Positions 10,438-21,698 are shown, counted from the stretch's first letter. The stretch: 23,935 nt of DNA from Pelargonium nanum (GCA_036897485.1 JAYMTF010001356.1:1-23935); one strand, 5' to 3'. Notes: generated by a model from the sequence alone, not told the origin. Numbers and translations are program-made.

Positions 10438-11761
10438 TTATTGACTAACACAGGCAGATTTGCTTCTAAACATCCCCGTCTCAAAGATTGGAGAGTCGTT
10501 CCCTCTCCTCCTAATCTTATTGTACCAAAACACGTCGAGTTTTCCCCAGAACTGGTGATTGGATGGATTGAAGACGGGCGTTTCTTTCTTGGGAGGCGCT
10601 CTCCTTTGTTGATTATATTTACTTTGAAACACAGAATCCGATGGATTGAACACTGGCGATTCTTTGGGCAAAGCTGAAGTATTATTAGCCTTGATACACT
10701 TGTCCATCACCATTGCCTCTTCTCTCAACCTATCTCTCATCTCTTTCAGTCTCTTCATCCTACTACTACATCTTGATTTGCTCTTGTTGTACCTTGGATT
10801 ATTATTGCTAGGGTTGTTGCACTCGCTGCAAACATTTTTCCATCTCTTCGTGTTGAACACTTCCCGTTTTGCATTGTCTGAGAGACACAAATATGCCTGC
10901 AATAGCAAACACACATAGCATCACCATTTGTAATCGCGTAGATAATGTGTTTAATAGTTGAACTAATGTTGATACTTTGTTTAGTGATGCGTGCCCCCCT
11001 TCACAAATGTATGACATAAGTTCAAATAATTGTTAAATTTACGAAGGTGATTCAATTTCTAATTCAAGAGTAGAAATCAAAGAAAATATGCATCCTCCGC
11101 TGCTGATCCAATGACGGAGCTAGAGGTAGACTGAAGTAGGCAACTGTGTATGTCATCTTTCAAAACTTCAATATATATTAGATAAATTCAAAACTTTCAC
11201 AATGAACATCCGAGTCCATTATGATTTACCAAATAAGGTTGAGATCATAGTTTTGTTTTAACACGCCCACCCCTATCCTACACCCTGGCTCCGCTACCGA
11301 ATTGAGTTCTTTGTTTTTGAAAAATGCAATGAATCTAACCTCAGAAAGAAGCTTGAAGGCAAATTCAGCCTTGGGATGCTTGTTTTTATCCGGATGGACC
11401 TGCAAAGCTGTAAAACCCAAAAACCATATTCTTCTTCTTAAAACCAACCATCAATCAAATATTCACTAAATCATCAAACAAACATGAAACAATCATATAT
11501 ATTACCAAATCTTCTGTATTGTTTCCTAATAACATCAACCTCAGCATCTTCTTCCACCTAATCAATTCATTTTCAATAACCCACATATCAAATCACATAT
11601 ATTTATATATATTTATAGAGAGAGAGAGAGAAAATAAAATGAATAGAACATACTTTGAGAATCATATACCAGTCGACGAAACCGAGTTCAGTGTGAGAGC
11701 AAGCTATATTGGAAATGGAGCAAATCTCTGAAACTAACTGGAATTTCAAATATTCACCCAT
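10438..11761 (-). CDS. Small J-domain (DnaJ/HSP40-like) protein, 4 exons
   Basis: Exons on the minus strand: 11761-11654, 11557-11506, 11407-11340, 10896-10438 (687 nt, 228 aa). The ATG at 11761 follows a TATA box by 36 bp. Residues about 30-95 form a J domain: DWYMILKV, then VIRKQYRRFALQ, the invariant HPD at residues 58-60 (HPDKNKHPKAEFAF) and AYLCLSD. HPD is the motif that stimulates Hsp70 ATPase. There is no G/F region, zinc-finger or DnaJ C-terminal domain, so it is a type III/C J-protein. A basic, coiled-coil-prone stretch (about 113-140) is followed by three copies of an (E/D)(S/T)P(V/I)F motif at residues 155, 181 and 210. A long N-terminal extension precedes the J domain, as in plant J-proteins of this size. 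The client and location are not evident from the sequence. The gene is convergent with PUM24. Confidence 0.88.
11111..11299. mobile_element. Degenerate inverted-repeat element in J-protein intron 3
   Basis: TGACGGAGCTAGAG near 11112 faces CCCTGGCTCCGCTA near 11284-11297; the reverse complement of the second resembles the first. GGAGCCAGG-type ends are frequent in dispersed plant repeats. No clear target duplication is visible, so this is a tentative MITE remnant of about 190 bp. Confidence 0.4.
11610..11640. repeat. GA microsatellite beside AT-rich tract in J-protein intron 1
   Basis: About seven GA units near 11618-11632 follow a TATATATTTATATAT tract. On the gene strand this gives a CT-rich run shortly after the intron 1 donor. 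Confidence 0.85.
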
Positions 11762-11797
11762 TTTTTACAATCATCTAATGAAATCATAATAACATTG

Positions 11798-11805
11798 TTT
11801 ATATA
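11798..11805 (-). promoter_or_regulatory. TATA box of the J-protein gene
   Basis: TATATAAA on the minus strand, 36 bp upstream of the predicted ATG at 11761. This implies a very short 5' UTR if it is the TATA box in use. Confidence 0.6.
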
Positions 11806-11911
11806 GATACTCTCATTTTGAATGTACGGTCACAGACCCTATACCGTTTATCTCTCCAACAACAAATTTATTTTGTTTCTTTCAAGTCACTGCAAATTTT
11901 ATTTATGGGCT

Positions 11912-11942
11912 CCAAAAATAAAATAAAATAAAAATAAAATTT
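11912..11942. repeat. AAAAT-type pentanucleotide repeat
   Basis: Repeated AAAAT/AAAATA units in the intergenic region upstream of the J-protein gene. Confidence 0.8.
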
Positions 11943-11967
11943 AAATTTTATTCATGTTACTTATGTG

Positions 11968-12128
11968 ATTTCTTTTTTTTTTAAAAGTTAAATAGTTTTG
12001 ACTTGTTTAAATCATTGAAAATCATTTTTTTATCCACTAATTGGTTGTATCCGGTTTTTACGTTTCACACGGAGACTCGAAACTAAGGTCTCGAGGGACC
12101 AAGTGAAATCAACCACTAGCCCTACTGA
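11968..12128 (-). mobile_element. Possible tRNA-derived SINE
   Basis: On the minus strand, an A-box-like GGGCTAGTGGTTGA (about 12110-12123) is followed by a B-box-like GTTTCGAGTCTCC (12071-12083). This spacing matches an internal RNA polymerase III promoter. A run of ten A residues (about 11972-11981, minus-strand sense) lies roughly 90 bp further on and could be the 3' tail. No clear flanking duplication was found, so this is tentative. Confidence 0.4.
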
Positions 12129-12155
12129 GTGTTTATGCATGTCACGTCTGATATG

Positions 12156-12171
12156 ATGCACACGTGTGCAT
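12156..12171. promoter_or_regulatory. Perfect 16-bp palindrome with G-box core
   Basis: ATGCACACGTGTGCAT is a perfect palindrome centred on CACGTG, about 400 bp upstream of the J-protein ATG. Adjacent ACGT cores are GTCACGTC (12141-12148) and CCACGTCA (12173-12180, TGACGTGG in gene sense). CACGTGG (12291-12297) lies a little further out. bZIP and bHLH factors bind such cores; a role in light, ABA or stress response is inference. Confidence 0.5.
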
Positions 12172-12444
12172 GCCACGTCATCACAACGTTTTATTGTTCT
12201 ATCATTAACAGTTAAAACGACAATGTCTTAGTTGCATGTGATGTAAAAATAAATAATAAAACACAAAGCTTTGTGTAATGTCGAATACACACGTGGTCGT
12301 TGTTCTGATGCATCAACAAATATTAAAGTAACAATTAAAGACCGACCACAATCGATTGAGTGTGTTTAATTAATACAAAATAGTTTACAATAATTCAAAT
12401 AAGACAAAAATACTAATTAGAAAATAAACTGTAATTAGTATTTT

Positions 12445-12572
12445 GTCAAACTAACAAACGTTTTTATATGTAAAGAATAGTAAAGAATTTGAATCAATTT
12501 AACTCAACAAAAATAGTAAAGAATTTGAATCAATTTTTTTGCTTAGTCAAACTAACAAACGTTTTTATATGT
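12445..12572 (+). repeat. Nested direct repeats (A-B-B-A order)
   Basis: A 27-bp sequence starting GTCAAACTAACAAACG occurs perfectly at 12445-12471 and 12546-12572. Between them a 25-bp sequence, AATAGTAAAGAATTTGAATC plus five bases, occurs at 12476-12500 and 12512-12536. The offsets are 101 and 36 bp. Confidence 0.88.
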
Positions 12573-14980
12573 TTACATTACCAAAAGGAGAATTGAAAAG
12601 GCCAAGAAATATAAATTTGTTCATTACTCTCATGTGAACACTCTTCCAAATGTTTTCATTTAATGAAAAGCTATACAAATATAAATAGTCTGGAAAATTA
12701 CAGTTGATTTCCTTCAGCTACAAAGTGTACCAAAGTAGTCTTTTAATTCTTTTTGTATTCAATTGAATACAATGAGTGGTTAGTTTTTAATTATATATTA
12801 AGACTCACAAATGAAACTAGCTAGGACATTTAAAAGTTAACCCAAGTTGGTGAAAATAATCAAACAAGCCCCAATCAAGGAAGGTGAAGCAACTAGTGTC
12901 TTAAATTTGATTAAGTAGGTCGACATGAGCATCTGAGCGAGTCTGACGCTTTTTAGGTGGTTCAAGCTCAACATGCTGGAGGGGAGAACATCATTGTCAA
13001 TTTCTAATTAAGTGAATTGATGCTAATGAGTGTCATGATCCTTCGTATAATAATTGAGATTGACATCTTACAAGCATTTCAAGCCATACAAACTGAAATA
13101 GAGATTTTCAATGTATTTGGTCTAGTGTTTACTTTTTTACATAAACAAATAGTGGTGCTTTGCCAAATTTGTTTGTCTTTTTTTTCTCTTTAGTTTTACT
13201 AAGAGGTCATTTTGACTATAATCCAATAAATTAATTGGTTTTGGTTGGTTGTTGAGATTGACAGGTCATTTGTTGTTGGAACTAACAGATCAATTAAATG
13301 ATATGGCTAGCACTGCTATTTCATCTTTATGGCTCAACATCAACATACAATACAATGTTATATGTAACCGAAGAACTCAACCTATGTTTAGCTCATTCAC
13401 ATCACTTGGGATTTTATTGGTCCTCTTTACTGATTTTTTTTTCTTCTTCTAAAAATTGAATACTTTATTAGTAAATACAAACTTCAATTTTTATAATAGT
13501 CAATTTGAAAAGAAGAGAGAGAAATGGGTTAGGAATTTCAAATTCAAAGCACTCTTGTCACCTAAATGATCTCTAAGAGCTAGGTCCATTTGGAGTGGTT
13601 GCATTTCAAAATCCAATGCAATATTAGACCATTGGTGGGTTAGATGGAATATAAAAAACCTAGGCATACATCATTTACACAATCAAGAAGATTTTTGTTT
13701 CCTAAGAATAATCTAATGACTTAATTAAAATTAAAAAAAACTTCATATATTGTTCACAAATACTAAAATTTGTAGGACTGTTGTTTCTACATAATTTTTT
13801 TTTAGAACAATTAGTTAGGGATAAAACGACACGTATACTTCATTTGACTCCGCGACAAAAAAGGGGACTGATAATCAGGGTTCGGGCAGCTCGCCGTAAA
13901 CTCGAGTTGAAGAAAAATAAAATTGGTCTCCTTAGTTTAATATGTTCCCACGTTGAATGATTAATTTTAAGGTGAAGAATGCTCAAAACGGAAGTCAATT
14001 CGAACCACGAACGACCTTGAAAAGTCTAAAAATGCACAAAAGGACAAAAAAAACAAAGCCAAACAGCACGTCCACGCGCCAATGGAAACACGCAACATGT
14101 CCCATGGTTGATAAGAACATATGAAGATTTTTGTACATAGCGGTCACTTTACTGTGCATAATCTTACATAAACGTTTGGTGGTCAATATTGTGAGTTATT
14201 TATTCTTCGCACGACTTTTTGTTAGACGATCGAATTTCAAACCACGTCTCTTTGCACCCCTGTGTTTCTTCCATGCAATTAATTGTTAATTTGGTGGAGA
14301 CACACATTATACATTATTACGTTATTGCATGTGGAGATCCATATCATAGTGTTCGGTGAGACTTTCGTATGTAGCTCCCAATTCTTTTGTTTTGGAAACA
14401 TGTCCGAATGACGAATCCCTTAACAACATCAGAAGGATTATGACCGATTTCCATTCAAATAAAATTGAAGATGTGAAACGTCTCGTTAATTATACCCAAT
14501 ATTTTAGTAAATATTTAATATCATGGATGAATCATTCCAATTAATAGCATATAAAATTTAGTAGAAGAGATCTAAAATTGACACATAATTGGGCATGGAA
14601 TCATTTCATAAATTATAGGGCTACTAGATTTGTTGAGCCACCACCTTCCATTGTCCACACGCTTTGGTTGTTTCGTTAGATCAAGTAACGGAACGGAACG
14701 GAACACGTTAAGAAGCCGTGAGAACTGGGACGCACCTTACCCAGTACAGTACACTACACTGGTTTATATGCTTTACGTGTCCTCTGTTTTTTATTTCGAA
14801 TATTCCCCAAACTACCCTCCCCAACGTTCTCTACATTTACCCACATTCCCCGAACTGACTTGTCCTCTTTCGTCATTTTGGCTCATCGCCTTCTCAGAAT
14901 CAACTGTCTCGCTTTCCCTAATCTGCATCGACGTCGACAACGACACATTCTCTGCGCAATCTCAATTCTCTCCGAATCGA
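12573..14980. other. Long AT-rich intergenic region without recognised genes
   Basis: No convincing coding sequence, RNA gene or complete transposon was found between the direct repeats and the lipase promoter. Short open frames here lack codon bias and recognisable motifs. A short ACGGA pentamer run lies near 14685-14704. Confidence 0.55.
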
Positions 14981-14996
14981 AACCTTTGCTACTGAA

Positions 14997-15058
14997 TTTT
15001 GATTTCAATTTCAATTTCAATTTCGATTTTTGATTTTGATTTTGATTTTGATTTTGGT
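14997..15058 (+). repeat. Hexamer repeats (TTTCAA then TTTTGA type) in lipase 5' UTR
   Basis: Units of ATTTCA are followed by units of TTTTGA, about 95-150 bp upstream of the lipase start codon, probably within the 5' leader. They form a pyrimidine-biased simple repeat likely to vary in length between individuals. Confidence 0.85.
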
Positions 15059-15150
15059 TCCTGAGCTGCAATCATCGCGCTGCTGATTTTCTCCACCGAG
15101 CTCCGAGCTCCAATTTTATGCTTTTTTCTTGAGATTTGAGTCTCGATTCG

Positions 15151-18100
15151 ATGGCGGCTGGAGCAATGGCGACGGCCGCCGGAGCAGCGGTTATTGTGTA
15201 CTACTTGCTGAGCCGGAGGCTGGCGGCGAAGGCCGAGGAAAGCGGCGAGGACGGTGGTGGAGATTTGTCGAAATCTGGCAGATCCGGGAGGAGAAGGCTT
15301 GTCCGGCGCCAGGCACAGGCGCCTGCCACTTGGTTCGAGTCGATCACGACCTTGTCGGACACTCTTAGGTTCACATACTCTGAAACTTTGGGTAAATGGC
15401 CGATCGGCGACTTGGCGTTTGGGATTAATTACCTCATGAGGAGCCAGGTAAGCTGTTTTTCAGCTCCAGGGAGTTCAATGAGTTTCTTGATTTTTAGTTA
15501 TTTTTTTGTTGCATATCGAAATTTGTAGCTAAAGTTAGGCTTTTTATGTGACTTTTTTTTGTTGCATATCTTTGAGCTTAGTATTTCTTTGATGATTCAT
15601 GCGTCCTTTCTTGCTGAAATATGATTTTCAGTTCATGATATGCAGCTGATAATTAGCTAGTGCAGATAAATTACTTGGGTTTGGTGATTTTGGGCTTTAC
15701 CACATCCCCACCTTGTAGAATTGTAAATTTGATTGTAACATTGATGATGCTAGATTGAACTCACCTATTGTTGTATGAGTGACTAAAAATAAAATTTGGA
15801 TGTTTCGCTTTTTGCCTTCCCTTCCAGTCTGATTCCTAGTATCAAGTTTGAGGAATATTGTTACCAATCTGTGATCCTTAAAGAAGTTATGTGAATCAAT
15901 AAGACACTGTTTATCTCTAAAGTACAATAATTGCTAATATCATCCACATTGTTCTTTGTGCTGCTTATATCTCTTTTCTTGTTAGTTTTAATGGTTGCGT
16001 ACTTTAATGATACTTAGCGATATTTTTTTGCAGGGTAACTTGCATGTTGCGAGTGTATATGCTGGGGACAACAGTGTACAGCTGAAAGGCCCTCAAATTA
16101 TAGCAGAACTACATCATCTCTTGAGGTTACTGACACTTTGCATGTTTTTCTCCAAAAAGCCATTTCCAGTGTTTTTAGCATCCGCTGGCTACTCTCAGGA
16201 TGATGTCCTTCTTCAGGAGCCCAAGGCTGGGGTATATAACTCACTTTTATCTATATCACGCTTTCTGTAGTTTTAGATCAGGAATCTTACAGTGTATGGA
16301 ACTTGAGGGGCGCTTGGATTCCCCTTGTTTCTATGTTCAGCATAAGCTCTGATCTTTCAAATGTCTGTTTATGACTTTGCTGCCACTGTTATAATTTGTG
16401 ATTCTAACTCTAATATGCACTAAACTGTCATCTCTCTCCACTATTGTTATTAGTTTCTTCCTTGTTGCGGCCTTTAGTATTCCTATCAATTTTGATTTAC
16501 ATGATTTTATCATATTCTACTTCATTCTTTTTAAAAATATCATGCTTTGATATTTGCAGCTTCTGAAGCCTGCTTTCACAATCATACGCGATAAAAGCTC
16601 AAAATGCCTGCTTCTATTGATCCGGGGTACTCATAGCATCAAAGATACACTCACAGCAGCAACTGGTGCGGTCGTTCCCTTCCACCATTCAGTTTTACAC
16701 GATGGTGGGATAAGCAATGTAGTTCTAGGGTATGCACATTGTGGAATGGTTGCTGCAGCACGTTGGATTGCAAAGCTAAGCACCCCTTCCTTGCTTAAGG
16801 CACTAAGTGAATCTCCTGACTTTGAAGTTAAGGTAAACTATTTTTTTTTCTCTTATTTAAAAAAAATTCTCAAATAGGAACTGTACTTTGCCCTTGTGGT
16901 GCTGCAAAAAGCATTGTCTTATTTGCCTCTGTCAGTTGAATACAATTGGCATCTCTTGAACTTAACTTATCAGTCAATCTTCCTTGAACCTTTATCTCTT
17001 CTAGTTATTCTGATTTCTTCCCATGTGATCTTAAATTCTTAATCCTTCATGTCTGGTGGAAGGAGGATGAATGGAAGAACCAAGAACTCATTCATTATTT
17101 GGGACATTTCCAAAATACGTAGGATAATGCAAATTTTGCATATATAAGTTTTTTTATTTATTATATTTAAAAACAGTCTCCCCTCACCTTTCCTTTTTCC
17201 ATCCGCCCAATAGATGCAAATTTGTGGGTTTAGAAGAATGAATTCTTTTCCCAAACTTATCCAATTTCTCTCTCATTTACAATCCCAAGCAGGGTTTTTT
17301 AAGTGAGCACCAATTTTAATATATATATCCTCTATGAGAAGAATAGTTAGTAATATCTAACGTTATGCCTTGTATATCGTTTCATCTTTTTTTGTTCAGG
17401 TTGTTGGGCATTCACTTGGGGGTGGTACTGCTGCAATACTAGCATATATTCTTCGAGAACAGAAAGAGTTTTCCTCCAGCACATGTGTCACATTTGCACC
17501 AGGTACAACCTTGTCTCTAATACCTTCCTTCCTTAGAACCAGTTAACTACTAATCCTTTCTAACGTTTTGTGGTGAGGCAGAGAGCTCGTGCATTTTTGC
17601 TAGCAAAAAATGCTTGCCTATATCATAACTGCCTGTTTTATTAAGGAAGACTAGGAATAGAAAGTTTGAAAGCCTGTTTCTTTCAATGTATTATATTTCT
17701 GGAGAGCCTTTTTTCTCCCAGATTTGTCACTCTTTCCTTTGTCCCTTGGCATAAGTTCTTCCTCAACTTGGTTAACTAATCAATCATTTGATTCTTTTTT
17801 GGCTTTTGCTCCATATTATTGATACAGCAATACAATAATTCTTGAAAAAAATAATATTCTAAATAGTGGTGACATTAATGATTTGTCAGATAAATATTAT
17901 AGTTTATACATCATTATATCCTTGTATAAGAAGTTGGTGGCTCCTTGGTCAATTGGTTTTAATCTAAGAATTCAAGGGATTTTGGAAGTCTTTTTTGAGT
18001 TCTTTAATTTCCCTAGGAATCAACTGGACTGGGGACTGGGGAGACACTAGAATTTGCCTAGCTTGGTCTGGTCCAGTTCTTGAAACAATAGGAGCAACAC

Positions 18101-21100
18101 AATAAAAATGCTGGGGCTAAATGAAAGAGAGAAGGAAAATATATATAAGAAGGGGAAAAAAGGAAAAAGAAAAAGAGACAATTAGTTGTTTTTGGACTGA
18201 AGATCAGACCCCTTCTGATACATTGGTTTTCCATTTCCACAAACAACTATAAAGTCGTATAGGCATAATTCTGTAGCATTTGAGTGCAATAGATTGAACA
18301 AAAATTATCACAGATATAAATATTTCTTATGAAAAATATCCATGGCGAATCTGTGTAGTATACCTGAAATTTTTTTATTTCCTTTTTATTTTTGCAAACA
18401 AACATATAGGCATCATTCTTTAGTATTTGAGTGCAATAAATTGAACAAAAAATATTTCTAATAATTCTTTATGAAAAGCATTCGTGGTGTCTTTATGTAG
18501 TGATGTCTTATTCTTGTCCTAATATAGTTGTACCACATTTTTTTCTGCTATTATTTTGCGTGTGTTGCCTGGTACTGACTTTTATTGTTGGGTCGGTACA
18601 GTATTGAAAATGCTGATGTATGATTAGCATTTTGCAGGTGCTTGTATGACATGGGATCTTGCTGAATCAGGCAAGCACTTCGTTACTACTATTATCAATG
18701 GTTCTGATCTGGTGCCTACTTTCTCTACTGCATCTATTGACGATTTGCGATCTGAGGTATGAACTTATGAATACAAAATTGCCTCTCAAAGAATTATGAT
18801 TTCATCTTTTCTATCATATCTTTTAAGAGTAAAATGGAGGTGAGCATACCTGCCTAAGATTAGGTGAGTCATTCACCCTAAACTCGTAGTTTTGAGTAAA
18901 ATTAGGGTCATTGAAAAAAAAAAAGTTGCAGTCACCACACCTCTTCTTCTTCCGTGGTTTTGTGGGGCGCCACCTCCTTCCTTCTCCAATCTCGCTGGCC
19001 TCACCACCCCTTCCCTCCCCGATCTCGCATTCTTGTCACTGTCTTTAATTAATGAAACCCTGATAAACAATGTTTTGTTTTTTAGTCATCCACTTACTTA
19101 AAACTACGTATGTTTGAGACTTATCTAACCTATGGTATGTCGACTCACCTCCATTTAGCCATCTTTTAAATACTGTAAGATAACTTATATGAAGTGTTAA
19201 TCATAGGTCACAGCTTCATCTTGGTTAAGTGATCTCCGGGATCAGGTTGAGCGCACAAGAGTGCTAAATGTTGTTTATCGCTCTGCAACTGCTCTGGGGT
19301 CCCGTCTTCCATCTATAGCTAGTGCAAAAGCAAGGGTTGCTGGTGCAGGTTCACTTCTACGGCCTGTATCCAGTAGCACTCAGGTAACATCTCATTAACT
19401 GTAGAGGCTGACAATTTGGTTCTTTTATCATCTTCACTCAAATAGCAATTGAGATTTAGTTCAAGCTGCAGACTTTCACATTTTGGAAATTTAATTGTTT
19501 CTTTGTTATAGTTGGTAATATATTGTTTAGGCAGATTGGGGCAGCCATATCTTAGCACCATGTCTATTATTACAAATTTACAATACAAAACATGTGACAA
19601 AATTATGTTTCCGGCCTACACGTACAACTATCAAACTAAATTATCAATTTTCTTAATGCCTAATTGCATACTTGACATTCCAAGGTGGATTTCTTAATCA
19701 AACGATACTCAGTGATATGGAAAACAGTAGCCACACAACTCTACCCTCATTATGGTCTTTAGCTAATCTTAAGAAAAGCTTATTAGCTTCTAGTTTTTGC
19801 TAAAACATTTTCAGGATTAGGATTAGTTCCAAATTCTTCAAAAACTTAATCAACAACATCAACAACAAGGCATTTCCTGACTATGTTGGAGTGGGCTTCA
19901 TGAGCCTTTTTAGGCTTTAGTAAAACACTTTGGATCTTTTACTTGTATTTGTAAGTTAGGCCTACCCCTCATCTCTTACCTTCTAATAACTGAGTTCTCT
20001 TGCTTTTTCTTGCGGGACCTCTAACTAGAGCTGGCAAATGGGCTAACTGGCTAGGTCAAAAAACGCAAATATGCTTATTGGGTCACTTTTTGTCGACCCA
20101 AGCCCGGTATCATTGGGTGGGGTCAATGATGGTCCACGGACTGCAGCTCATTTTGCACGCTACAGTGCCATTAGCTCATTTGCCAGCTATAACTATAACT
20201 ACCTTAGGTTGGACATGTCCAAACAACCTTAGGTAGTTTTGTTTGTATCCGGTAACTAAAAGCCAAAAGCCTACCATGTTGAGCACTTTCTGTTTCATGC
20301 CTTAAGTTATAGGTAGATGTCATGTTCTCAGGCTCTCAGCTAAATCAATTATGCTAGCAGCCATTGACATTTTCATTCAAATGTCTAATATTCTTCTCTA
20401 TAACATTCTGTTCGGTGACAATTTATTTCAAAGCTCTCTTGATTCTTTTTCTTTTCTGCTCACAATTAGAAGGTTGTAGGCTTGTAGCAGCAAATGCAGC
20501 TCCTTTTTTATTATCATATAAAATGGATCATTACCTTTAAGCTAATTTGCAACCCATTTTTTTTAAAATTTTTTTTATACCACTCAAATCTTATGCTAAA
20601 CTAACAGCCATTGTTTGCAAAGATGCGAGGCTAGTCTGGATTATGCCTTAAACATCACATGCGGACACTAATACTATTTTTTGGGTTCCAAAACATTCTC
20701 CCCAACCCTAAACCAGTTGCTCCAAAGGTACCTGCTGAGAACCCATACCATTCTAGCAGATTTATGGTTAGCAACACCTGCTATCTAGACTGCACCCAAC
20801 ATTGTCTATAAAAGTGTGGTAGCTCCAAAATATAATACTTTTGCCTTGTGACTTTTAATTAGAGTTCTTATGCTATCTGGAGGCTATAGCCTGACATCAA
20901 TACCTGCTATGCTATCTTCTCCACATAACTATCTGCTTTGGTAATTTGTAGGTTGTGATGAAGCGTGCACAGAATGTTGCACAAGCTGTTGTCAGAACCC
21001 GTTCGACTCTATCATCATGGTCTTGCATGGGTGCCCGTCGCCGGAATGTGGGCACATCACTAAACTCTACAGTAGAAGATTTGGCTGAAACTTCTCTAAT

Positions 21101-21698
21101 ATCTGAAAGAGCATGTGAATCTCTTACTGCCGAAGACCCAGTGCCAAACACGCTGGAGTGTAATTCAAATGTCGGGTCACGACATGATGATACGGATGAA
21201 GAGGAGGAGCTCATTTCGGCGACCATAGTCAATCCGACATCCGCAGTAGAAGACATCACAGAAGGTGAATTATGGTACGAACTGGAAAAGGAGCTCCAGC
21301 GGCGGGAGGATGAAGTGGATGTTTGTGCTCAAGAGGAAGAAGCGGCTGTGGCGAAAGAAATTACAGAAGAGGAGAATGTGTTGGCCGATGCAGTCGAAAG
21401 CCAAAGGCCCATTTCCTCATCTGATGCTACAGAGAGCCTCCACTTCTATCCCCCAGGTAGAATAATGCACATTGTTACGATACCTTCGTCCGACGAGCCT
21501 GCTAGTTTAGCTGACGACGAGGATGATGATGACGAGCCAGCTGAGGAACACGTGGGCTTGTTCGAGACACCTAGAGAACTGTACAGTAAGATCCGACTTT
21601 CAAGAACAATGATTAAGGATCACTATATGCCAATGTATAAGAAGATGATTGAACTATTAATCAGGGAACTGGAAAATGATGAAGTCAGTAGTTTGTAA
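15151..21698 (+). CDS. Class-3 lipase (mono-/diacylglycerol lipase-like alpha/beta hydrolase), 7 exons
   Basis: Exons: 15151-15447, 16034-16231, 16560-16832, 17400-17502, 18638-18756, 19207-19383, 20952-21698. All are GT-AG with consistent phases; 1914 nt give 637 aa. It closely resembles Arabidopsis At3g14075 (mono-/diacylglycerol lipase N-terminal plus lipase class 3). A hydrophobic N-terminal segment (about residues 5-21) before SRRLAAK may anchor it in a membrane. Residues about 60-165 are the lipase N-terminal domain. The catalytic core has RGTHS (187-191), the nucleophile elbow GHSLG with Ser261, and likely Asp314 in NGSDLVP. After a long acidic insertion (acidic runs at 468-475 and 577-584) come the PPGRIMHI strand (556-563) and a DH pair whose His613 is the probable catalytic histidine. 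The predicted reaction is ester hydrolysis of a glycerolipid; substrate and location cannot be read from sequence. The start fits the conserved MAAGAMATAAGAA opening. Confidence 0.93.
18259..18510 (+). repeat. Diverged direct duplication in lipase intron 4
   Basis: ATAGGCATAATTCTGTAGCA (18259) and what follows it resemble the segment starting ATAGGCATCATTCTTTAGTA (18416). Both continue with TTTGAGTGCAATA and TTGAACAAAAA. The offset is 157 bp at the start, with indels later. This is an old local duplication without coding content. Confidence 0.75.
18827..19160. mobile_element. MULE-like element with GC-rich insert, in lipase intron 5
   Basis: The ends are inverted copies: left GAGTAAAATGGAGGTGAGCA, right (reverse complement) GGCTAAATGGAGGTGAGTCG. 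Both continue to a CATACC-like word. Identical 9-bp flanks ATCTTTTAA (18818-18826 and 19161-19169) match the target duplication length of Mutator-like elements. The 334-bp interior has a GC- and CT-rich block (about 18935-19030) unlike the intron around it. It encodes no transposase, so it is a non-autonomous MULE or possibly a Pack-MULE carrying a host gene fragment. Confidence 0.8.
20026..20191. mobile_element. Short hAT-type MITE in lipase intron 6
   Basis: A 166-bp element has terminal inverted repeats TAGAGCTGGCAAATGGGCTA and TATAGCTGGCAAATGAGCTA (right end, reverse complemented), 18 of 20 matching. Its flanks CCTCTAAC (20018-20025) and ACTATAAC (20192-20199) match at 6 of 8 positions, consistent with a decayed 8-bp hAT target duplication. 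TAG(A/G)GCTGGCAA ends are typical of plant hAT elements. No coding capacity is present. Confidence 0.8.

Noticed and set aside
13249..13452. 67-codon plus-strand ORF in the intergenic region
   Set aside because: It has no ATG start of its own, shows no codon bias or motif, and ends in a polypyrimidine run.
14883..15071. Minus-strand ORF rich in QNQNQ repeats
   Set aside because: It is the antisense reading of the hexamer simple repeat in the lipase 5' leader.
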